A stretch of 64,000 bases of DNA from Vigna angularis (lineage: Eukaryota > Streptophyta > Magnoliopsida > Fabales > Fabaceae), in contig NC_068979.1 of NCBI RefSeq assembly GCF_016808095.1, positions 14,275,001-14,339,000 on the forward strand, read 5' to 3'. Below the pieces are notes generated by a model that ran no database searches, was not told the DNA's origin, and saw only the letters and a list, made by a program, of their open reading frames with translations. Both the position numbers and the translations under genes were made by a program. Shown piece by piece: positions 20,603 through 28,888 of this stretch; the first letter of the stretch is position 1, and each line of letters starts with the position of its first letter.

Positions 20603-21882
20603 CAACCCCAAACTTAGAACTTTTCTTGTCCTCAAGCAAACAAGATGTAACTCAATCTTCCACCAATTCATATGATGGTTCACTCATTCAAAAATCATCT
20701 TTTTAAGATAAGTAACAACTTCAATCAAACTTATGACCAAAATTTCAATCAAGATGTGCACATGCTTTAGTGTTCACGAATTCATTTAAGATCCAACAAA
20801 TGCTATTTTTCATGAATGATCAATCAATTAGGCATGGATGTTTATGTGCTCATGGAATACTTCCTCACCAGGTAAAGTGTTTCACTCACACTCAAGTGTA
20901 TAAGAGGTAATCACTCATTCACTCTACTATCACAATGTCACATGAATTAACTTTGCCTTTCATTTAACCACAATCAAAAACATTAACAAGCATGCATCAT
21001 CACAAGGACTTTTCCATGGCTTATAACGTGGCTGGGCTAACAAGAAAATTGGTTTTTCTGGATCACAAAATCTTTGAGTTAAGAGAATCATAACAACACA
21101 ATTATTCTTATTTTTCCCAACTTTCGTTTGCATTGAGCTTTGCCTTTCTTTTCTTTTCTTTCTCTTTTTCTTTTCACATTCTTATTTCTTGGCTTCTTAG
21201 CTCAATGCTTTTCCCTTTTTCTTTTTCATGCTTTCCTAACAACCCCAAACTTGAACATTTATCAATACCACACAAGATTTTCTACTTAACTCAAGGTAAA
21301 GCTTTTCAACAATGGTTTTCAATTCATGTTCAAGGCTAAGGGTTCAAAGGATAGAACACAAAGCGTTCTCTTTTACTGGGCTACTTTATGAATTTGGCCA
21401 ATAACAAGGGTTCCAACAAACGACCTTGATCATATGATGCAAAACAAGCAATTGATTCAATCATAGAAAACCTGGGCAAAATCATTCATGCTCCCAAAGT
21501 AATAACATTCATTTAATAAAAACTCTGGAGCTTAAAACCTCACATATAAGCTCATTCACATTTGACATACACATCTTGCTTAATCTCACAATCACAATCA
21601 TAATATCCTGCATTTGTTCACAAAGCTTGTGAATCACCTGTATAAGCATTTTATGTGCACATCTATCTCAACATCAATCAATCAATAAACATCATCAAGC
21701 ATTACTTATCACATAATCACAGTCAATAGCAAACCATCATAACAAACCAAGTTTCCAATTGAGTACATCAACCTTATTCTAAAACAAAAGTAAATAAGTA
21801 CAGAACAATAAACCAAACAAAAGCATAAGTTCTCCTCTAATTATGATAGCATTCATCAGTAAATGCTGTCTCAATCTCCTCA

Positions 21883-21960
21883 TCAATCTGAGCTATCATC
21901 TGTATCCTCCTCTTCTTGGATCTTATAGTCTTGATTCTTTTTGCCCGATGAGGAGGCCAT
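21883..21960 (-). CDS. 25-codon mini-ORF, internally deleted ORF2 (unit B)
   Basis: This has the same 78-nt frame as at 17127-17204, with MASS at the start and EEEDTDDSSD before the stop, differing by about one base. Retention of frame and length in separate copies suggests either recent amplification of one deletion derivative or a selected short product; I cannot tell which. No function is known. Confidence 0.45.
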   Translation of the reverse strand: MASSSGKKNQDYKIQEEEDTDDSSD

Positions 21961-22303
21961 CCCTGCATCAAACATAATTCACAAAACCAAAAGATACATT
22001 GTTAAGCATTAGTAAACCACAATGAAGAAATCAGCCCCTTCAAAGATGCTCTCTCCCAACCCCAAACTTAGATGGAAAACTAGTGAAAAAGTGAGTGAAA
22101 GGGAGATTTTCTCAAGAGGGAAGAGGGAAAAGATGTGGAGAAACTTTGAAAAGGTATGTAGGAGTGTGTGTGCAAAGAAGATTCTGAAAAGAAAACTAAA
22201 ATGCAGCTTGGGGTATAAAAATACCCTAATGGGCTCGGGTTCCGCTAAGGGGAAACTAAACCCACTCTGCGATAGTATCGCTCAGCGGCACTTTCGTGAA
22301 GTT

Positions 22304-22308
22304 CTCTT
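22304..22308. repeat. Target-site duplication CTCTT (right copy 46497-46501)
   Basis: CTCTT precedes the 5' LTR at 22309 and follows the 3' LTR at 46496. Removing the insert rejoins unit B sequence that aligns with unit A (about 17570-17590). Confidence 0.9.
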
Positions 22309-23572
22309 TGATAACAGTTGAAAAATTGTTATTTTCATGCTTAAAATGACACAAAAAGCAACCTTTACACTTAGAAACTAGCTTGAAATCATGCTTTTAT
22401 CCATATTTTCAAAAATAAGAGAGCTGGACAGGTTTATGCTTGATTTCAGTGTTTTTGTGCAGGTTTTAAGGTGAATTTAGTGAACGAAGTGAAGAAGGAG
22501 AGAGATGGAATCAGAAAAGTCAACCAGAAACCAGAAAAGTCAATCAGTCAACCCGAAAAGTCAATCAGTCAACCAAAAAGTCAACCAGTCAACCAGAATA
22601 CGAAAAAAGTCAATCAGACGAGTTTTGGGCCAGTTTTATGCGATTTTATGATCTGTTTGGGCCTGGACCCGTTTTCTATTATTTTTATGTCCTATTTAAA
22701 GACCTAGATGTCTTAGGGTTGGTATATTTGGCACAAACAAAGCAAACACTCTCTCTTCCACCCCTTTGAAGGAGGATCTTGGATGCTCAGGCTACCTCTT
22801 CACCTTTCTAGGGTTTTATCTTTCATTCTTTCATTATTGTTCATCTAGGTTCACCATGAATATGGTGAACTAAACCGTGTATGTTTGTTGGGGAATCAAT
22901 GTAATCTTTTGAAGCTCTCATATATGGAATTTGTGCTTGCATCTTAATCTAAGATTTATGCTTTCTTTCATCATTAGTTAGGGTTTTTCCTCTTTGCTTA
23001 ATGCTTGCTTTGTTTAACTCATTCAATGCATGATTATTGATTTTGTCGATACGGGAACGTACGGGGAAGTCTAGATCCGGGGAATCTCTCCCAATATTAT
23101 ATTGGTTGTCGTTAAGCTCTTGTGCTAAGAGAACTAATTATTAGGAATGCTAGGAATCGTATGAACTCGTAATTAGGGATAGGCCTTCTTGACAAGGTAA
23201 TTTAGAGAGTGGCATTAACAATGATGATTTGAATGTTGAATTCCTAAAATATATGAGAGTGGATAAGATGAAATTGACCTCCAACAACATATTCATATAT
23301 ATATTTCATTGAAAGTGCTTGTCTTTTGCTTTTGCCATTGATCAAAACCTCATGCATACATGTTTAATTTCTGTTTTGCATATTAAACCTCAATTATTTC
23401 GTCCTTAAGTCTTAGCTAATCAACAAACCACACAACTAAACTAGGCCGTGAGTCCTTTGGGAGAACGATACTTGGTCTTACCAAGTTTATTACTTGAACG
23501 ATTCGGTCATACTTGCCGATTGTAAAACAAGTTTGTGACATCATATTTTGGTGATCATAAATTTGTCCATCA
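22309..23572 (+). repeat. 5' LTR of the W-box Athila-like element
   Basis: It runs from TGATAACAG to TCCATCA. The TATA-like TATTTAAAG is at 22693-22701, and a W-box cluster lies upstream at 22518-22613. Several substitutions and small indels separate it from the 3' LTR, so this insertion is older than the elements inside it. Confidence 0.92.
22518..22613 (-). promoter_or_regulatory. Cluster of eight W-boxes (TTGACT) in U3
   Basis: AGTCAA occurs eight times in 96 bp, each giving TTGACT on the minus strand, the core bound by WRKY factors. The units AGTCAACC and AGTCAATC repeat irregularly. The cluster ends about 80 bp before TATTTAAAG. The 3' LTR has an equivalent cluster at 45443-45537, also of eight. 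Palindromes occupy this position in the sister LTRs. Confidence 0.75.
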
Positions 23573-23578
23573 AGTTTT

Positions 23579-23595
23579 TAGCGCCGTTGCCGGGG
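23579..23595 (+). other. Primer-binding site, tRNA-Asp type (one change)
   Basis: TAGCGCCGTTGCCGGGG lies six bases after the 5' LTR. It matches the complement of the tRNA-Asp 3' end except for A in place of G at position two. Confidence 0.85.
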
Positions 23596-23689
23596 ACTCG
23601 TGGTTTAACTAGTTAATTTGTGTGATTATTGATTATCTTTGACTTTAATTTTGAATTTCTGTTTTTATTTTCGGTTTTTATTTGATTTG

Positions 23690-23850
23690 GTTTTATTTTA
23701 TTTGATTTGATTTTATTTGATTTGATTTTATTTTATTTTATTTTATCTTATTTGATTTGATTTTATTTGATTTTATTTTATTTTATCTTATTAGATTAGA
23801 TTAGATTTTATTTTATTTTATTTTATTTTATTCTATCTTATTTTATTTTA
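23690..23850. repeat. (TTTTA)n / TTTGATT simple repeat in the leader
   Basis: This is a tract of TTTTATTTGA and TTTTA units between the primer site and gag, with no coding content. Confidence 0.85.
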
Positions 23851-23945
23851 TCTTCTGAATCTTTTATCTTCTGAATATATATCTTCTCCTATATCTTTTT
23901 GTGCTAACAAATACTTTCTAGAGTTTTGTGCCTAATGTTTGCAGG

Positions 23946-24823
23946 ATGCAATTCGAACAAGAATTTAATAGGCACTCAATTCTACTAAGGTAATTTCAAT
24001 CACTAGTGGGATCTCACTCAAGCATGGATAATGATCAATTTTGGCAAGCTGTCGAACAATTTAAGAATCTACCACCACAACAAAGGCAGAAAAAACCCTC
24101 TCTATCGGGAAGAAGGATAATGTTGGAGGAGGCAGTTCAACAGTACATACAGATACCTGATTGTCATCACAAAACCACTCAAGCTGCCGAAGAATTTGAT
24201 AGGCCGCCACCACAACAATGGCAGCAACAACCCTCTCCATCAGTAAATTTGGATGACACCCTTCAACAATTTTTGAAAAATTCCGACTCTACTCAGAGAA
24301 GCATTGAAGAATCATGTAAAAGGATGGAGATGCACCTTCGTTTCATTAGTCAAAAATTGAATGTTAAGGTTAATACTGAAGTTAACCTTAAGGAGGAAGG
24401 TCAAGCCAGTGTCACTGAAAGTGACAAGATTTTTGCTGAGAAAAAAAATAGAGAGAGATGAGGAAAAGCTAGAGAGAGAAGAAAAAGAGGAGTTGAGTGA
24501 GAAAGATAAAGATGATGAAAAAGAAAAAGAAGTGGTTGAGAGAGAAGAGAGGAAGAAAATTTGTGTGAAAATAAAGAAGTTAAGAAGAAAAGGAGAAGGG
24601 AAGAAAAAAATAAGAGAAAAGAAAAAGAGAAAATTTGGGGAGAGGAAGCATAAGAAAAAGAAGATGAGAGGAAAGAAGAAGGAATCATATGAAAAATCCC
24701 ATCCTCATCTAAAGAAGAATCATAGGAAGGAAAAGAAATTTAAGTGCTTTATGGAAATCTTCAAGAAATTGGAGATTAAAGTTCCTATGATTGAGACACT
24801 GCAACAGGTTCCTGGTTTGATCA
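23946..24823 (+). pseudogene. Athila-like gag with lysine-rich tail, frameshifted and interrupted
   Basis: An ATG at 23946 begins MQFEQEFN, as in the unit B gag, then frames shift. 24006-24461 holds MDNDQFWQAVEQF and DDTLQQFLKNSDSTQRSIEE. An A8 run near 24440 shifts the frame into the Glu/Lys-rich part (KEKEVVEREERKKICVKIKK) and then MEIFKKLEIKVPMIETLQQV. The Tekay insertion at 24824 cuts it; 42988-43100 continues with KFLKKFSRKKKK and LKERLLGGNP. There is no protease. The gag core domain is largely deleted. Confidence 0.78.
24819..24823. repeat. Target-site duplication GATCA (right copy 42983-42987)
   Basis: GATCA flanks the Tekay LTRs at both outer edges, and the gag frame continues across it when the element is removed. 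Confidence 0.92.
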
Positions 24824-26971
24824 TGTCACTTCACATTTAATACACTGCTGAGTCACCTAGTTGCTTCCATAAATACCCCACGTCATTTGCTCAAAAACAT
24901 TAAACACCCACCCTGCACTCCATGCATGCACGCCACTTGTCAAAATGGAAGCTTCTGAAGTCAGTAGTGGGGTGCAGGTGTCGACAGGAGGGACGTTCGT
25001 TAGTTTGAAAGTGGGATTTGAACAAAAGTGATTTTTCTGGAAAACCTCCCACTCTCCTCTTAGAACGATCACTACTGATCCGGGTAAGGGAAGCTTATTA
25101 AATTTAATTTTTGAGTTATACTATGTTGTATGAATGTTCTGTGAATTATACTGTGTTGGATGAATGTTCTGTGAATTATATTAAGTATGATCTATGGTAT
25201 TTGATTTTGGTATATGATTATGAGGATGAGATGATGCATGATAAGTAGGAAATGTACTATTGTATGATTAAACTGAAATATGAAATATATGATAAGATGA
25301 GTATTTGAAAGTATATGATGAGAAATGTATAATGTAAATGAAACTGTGATTTTGAATTCTCTTATGATATTGAACGTTCGTCATCGAACGGTCTTTGACC
25401 GTTCGGTGTTATTACCAAATTCAATTGTAAAGGAATTCTTTCATTTGGAAAGAATTCTGTTTGAGGACGAACGCCCTCTTGTATTAGAGCTACGTTTGAG
25501 CGATCGGCCGAACGTAGATATCCTGAGTATTTTGTGAGAATTGAGAAACCTATAAAAGTAACTTTGAACTCTTAGTCATTTTGCGACACTCGTCCCAAAG
25601 CGTACGTTATAAGTAGCGCTCGGTCTTATACCGAACGCCAGTTCTTTCCGTAATTACCAAATGATTAGAAATAACGTTCGTCCTGAACTTTCATAGCGTT
25701 CGTCCTAAACTTAAATTACGTTCGTTCTAAATTTCAGTAAATTCGCGTACCGAGTTCGGTCATTTACTGGCAGTCGGTTTACTCTAACTAAATTGTCCTT
25801 GGTACATTTAATACTCGTCTTTTGTATCTCCATCCAGTTGGATTTGACTCTGAATCTTGGTACTTAATTTATTCTAAGTATAAATCGAATCGTTCTAGAG
25901 TCAGTTCATATAACTGATTCAAATTGTAATGACGTTCGTCATGTAAAATGCGTCAGCTTTATTCTTTTTGAAAAGAGGACCTCTCGGTCTCGCTTTTGAC
26001 GTTCGTCCTCGTTATGAAGAGGATTGAACGCTCGTCCTTTTATGAAAGTGGAACAAAGAATGAAAATGTTATTAAGAGGAAAAATTATAATGTGCGAACA
26101 GTATGAGAGCTGAAATTATGATTGTGGATTTTGAACGAGCGTTCCAGGGAGGAACGACTCTTGAATGGAATTGAAATGGTAAAGTATGAATGTGGTAAGC
26201 TTAGATGGTAGTTCATCTAGATATTCCGTGAGTGCTCGTTCTGAAGTAGAGAGGAGTATGTCATGTGTGGGAATGGCAGGAGGTCTTAGTCCATAACTGT
26301 AACTTGGACAGAACGGACTAACCTCAGGTGGCGACTGATGATTATTCAAGTTATCCCACCTGTGTGCACGAACGCCTTAGCTACACAGTATTCATACAGT
26401 CCGGACAGTTTGTCTAGTATCAGTAATTTGTTTGAGGGAATGAATTTATTTAAATACATGTTGTGATTATTTGATTTGTTGATATGTTATGAAATGTTGA
26501 TTTACTTAAATTAAATTCAATAAGCTTACCCTTCGTTTTCCATTGTGTTGTCTGTATCTGTACGTCCGTCTTGTCCTTGCAATGATCATCCGTGTAGATG
26601 TGAGCAGAGGGAGATGCATCTCCGGAAGAAACGCTTGAAGAAGGAATTCTGGCTGAAGAGAATTTAGTGGAAATTGAAGTGAAGGCCGAACAGTAGGACG
26701 TTCGATTATGTTTTAGTCTAGTTAGAATAGTGGGCCGTTAGAGCGAGTGCCCTTTTTGCTTTATGTTGAATATTTGAATGTTCGGTATTTATTTTTGTAA
26801 ACCGTTCGTTCTTATTACTTAGTGAACGCTCGTAAAATTTTATGCATGTATGTAAGGCCGTTCGGCCACCCGCGAGGTTTATCTCGTTATTTTGTAAGAC
26901 TATTTTGTTATATTAATACATGTGAATATTCTATTATATAGTTGATGACTGTATAATTTTGGGATGTTACA
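24824..26971 (+). repeat. 5' LTR of the Tekay element, carrying a 350-bp deletion
   Basis: Compared with the 3' LTR it lacks about 350 bp (corresponding to about 40719-41068) at CTCTCCTCTTAGAACG near 25055. CTCT-type microhomology is visible at the joint. The deletion begins about 180 bp after the CATAAATACC TATA-like box (near 24870). The rest matches with scattered substitutions. CGTTCG and ACGTTCGTC words are abundant. Confidence 0.9.
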
Positions 26972-26975
26972 TTAT

Positions 26976-26987
26976 TGGTATCAGAGC
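26976..26987 (+). other. Primer-binding site, initiator tRNA-Met (Tekay)
   Basis: TGGTATCAGAGC lies five bases after the 5' LTR. This is the usual primer site of chromoviruses. Confidence 0.92.
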
Positions 26988-27126
26988 AGTTTTGTTCTCT
27001 TAAAAGGACACTGTAGGTTATGAGTCCACTGTGTTTTTGTTGTGTGCTTGATATGTGTTTAATGAGTTATTTTTCAAACTCTTTGAACATGACTAACGCT
27101 CGTTTTTCTCTGTTTCTAGGGAACAA

Positions 27127-27178
27127 ATGGCTCCTAGACTTCCTCCTCCCCCACAACCTAACGAACCTGATGCGTCCA
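27127..27178 (+). CDS. Tekay gag-pol, first 17 codons (exact start)
   Basis: ATGGCTCCTAGACTTCC begins a Pro-rich head that runs to the GTCCA target duplication. The frame then continues at 35930 without shift: 52 nt plus 4520 nt is a multiple of three. The start is chosen because it is the first ATG after the leader and is in phase with the downstream frame. Confidence 0.85.
27174..27178. repeat. Target-site duplication GTCCA (right copy 35925-35929)
   Basis: GTCCA stands directly before TGATAACAG (27179) and directly after TCCATCA (35924), inside the Tekay gag. Confidence 0.94.
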
Positions 27179-27423
27179 TGATAACAGTTGAAAAACTGTT
27201 ATTTTCATGCTTAAAATTGATACTAAAAGCAACCTTTAGACTTAGAAACTAGCTTGAAATCAATGCTTTTATCTTTATTTTCAGAAATAAGAGAGCTGGA
27301 CAGGTTTATGCTTGATTTGAGTGTTTTTGTGCAGGTTTTAAGGTGAATTTAGTGAAAAGAGTGAAGAAGGAGAGAAGTGACATTAGAAAAGACAAGAAAG
27401 AGTGCAAAACGAGAAGTCGAAGG

Positions 27424-27554
27424 CACCGCTCAGCGGTAATTTACCGCTGAGCGGCACTCAGGAGATTGCGGGAGTCACGCTGAGGGGCAAACTGGCCGCT
27501 GAGGGGAAGAAAAGGGAAGCGCAGTCACCGCTGAGCGGTATTTACCGCTGAGCG
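27424..27554 (+). promoter_or_regulatory. U3 cluster of CCGCT(C/G)AGCGG palindromes
   Basis: ACCGCTCAGCGGT, two ACCGCTGAGCGG forms and three near-copies (CACGCTGAGGGG, GCCGCTGAGGGG, ACCGCTGAGCGC) lie within 131 bp, ending about 80 bp upstream of the TATA box. The same cluster is at 34822-34952 in the 3' LTR. Two further copies stand upstream of ORF2 (31771-31800). Confidence 0.75.
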
Positions 27555-27634
27555 CCAATCTTAATAATGGGCTTGGACTCGTTTTCTGGCACTTTTATGG
27601 GCTTGGGCTTAGATCTTTTGTAATTCTAAAATAG

Positions 27635-27643
27635 TATATAAGG
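27635..27643 (+). promoter_or_regulatory. LTR TATA box TATATAAGG
   Basis: TATATAAGG follows the palindrome cluster; the equivalent in the 3' LTR is at 35033-35041. Transcription of the element is expected to start about 30 bp downstream. Confidence 0.7.
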
Positions 27644-28532
27644 ACTTACACGTCCTAGAATTAGTATCTTTGGCAGAACGTAGGCAAACACTCTCTCTTC
27701 CACCCCTTTGAAGGAGGATCTTGGATGCTCAGGCTACCTCTTCACCTTTTTAGGGTTTATTCTTTCATTCTTTCATTATTGTTCATCTAGGTTCACCATG
27801 AATATGGTGAACTAAACCTTGTATGTTTGTTGGGGAATCAATGTAATCTCTTGAAGCTCTCATATATGGAATTTATGCTTGCATCTTAATTTAAGACTTA
27901 TGCTTTCATTCATCATTAGTTAGGGTTTTTCCTCTTTGCTCAATGCTTGCATTGTTTAACTCATTCTATTGCATGATTATTGGTTTTGTCGATACGGACA
28001 CGTACGGGGAAGTCTAGATCCGGGGAATTTCTCCCAATATTATACTGACAATATTATATTGGTTGTCGTTAAGCTCCTGCACTCATGAACTAATCATTAG
28101 GAATGCTAGGAATTGTATGAACTATTTGATTAGGGAGAAGCCATCTAGAATGGTACTTTAGAGAGTGGCATTAACAATGATGATTTGAATGTTGAATTCC
28201 TAAAATGTATGAGAGTGGATGAGATGAAATTGACCCCCAACAACATATTCATTCATATAATCCATTGAAAGTGTTTATCTTTTGTCTTTGCCATTGATCA
28301 ATTCATGCATACATGTTTAGTTTTCGTCTTGCATAATATAATCCAATTATTTCGTTTGTAAGTCTTAGCTAATCAACAAACCACACAACTAAACTAGGCC
28401 GTGAGTCCTTTGGGAAGAACGATACTTGGTCTTACCAAGTTTATTACTTGAACGATTCGGTCATACTTGCCGATTGTGAAACAAGTTTGTGACATCATAT
28501 TTTGGTGCTTACAAATTTGTCCATCAAGTTTT

Positions 28533-28549
28533 TGGCGCCGTTGCCGGGG
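28533..28549 (+). other. Primer-binding site, tRNA-Asp type, intact
   Basis: TGGCGCCGTTGCCGGGG begins six bases after the 5' LTR and is the exact complement of the 3' end of plant tRNA-Asp including CCA, the primer used by Athila-type elements. Confidence 0.92.
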
Positions 28550-28888
28550 ACTCGTGGTTTAACTGGTTAATTTGTGTGATTATTGATTATCTTTGACTTT
28601 TTGAATTTCTGTTTTTATTTATTTTTTTTTTTTGTTTTTATTTTATTTGATTTTATCTTTTAGGTTAGGTTAGATTTTATTTTATTTTATTTTATCTTTT
28701 TAGGTTAGGTTAGATTTTATTCTATCTTTTAGATTAGATTAGATTTTATATTTTTTTTTTTAGATTAGGTTTTATTTTATTTTATCTATCTGTTTCTATC
28801 TTCTAAATTTTTCTATCTTCTGAATTTATATCTTCTTCTATATCTTTTTGTGCTAACAAATCTTTTCTAGGGTTTTGTTTTCTTGTGT
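28550..28888 (+). other. Leader with TTTTA-rich simple repeat
   Basis: This is a 339-bp AT-rich leader with repeated TTTTATTTTA and AGGTTAGGTTAGATT units (about 28610-28790). No gene was seen. A TATGCAG just before 28892 could be a splice acceptor, but a donor was not identified. Confidence 0.7.

Larger units (their letters stand above)
20603..22308 (-). mobile_element. Athila-like internal unit B, 3' half (continues at 46502-48787)
   Basis: This half holds the conserved 3' non-coding region, a TACTGATG hairpin (21845-21870, one mismatch), the 78-nt mini-ORF, and the start of the promoter-like module (near 22216-22275). It is cut at 22308 by the insertion 22309-46496 and resumes at 46502. 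The stretch 20603-21840 is non-coding and almost the same as 50093-51320. Confidence 0.88.
27179..28526 (+). repeat. 5' LTR of the young Athila-like element
   Basis: It runs from TGATAACAG to TCCATCA. The U3 palindrome cluster is at 27424-27554 and the TATA box TATATAAGG at 27635-27643. R/U5 includes the conserved GGTTCACCATGAATATGG region shared by all related LTRs. Confidence 0.95.

Noticed and set aside
28533..28549. tRNA-Asp gene fragment
   Set aside because: Only the 3'-end complement is present next to an LTR, so it is a primer-binding site.
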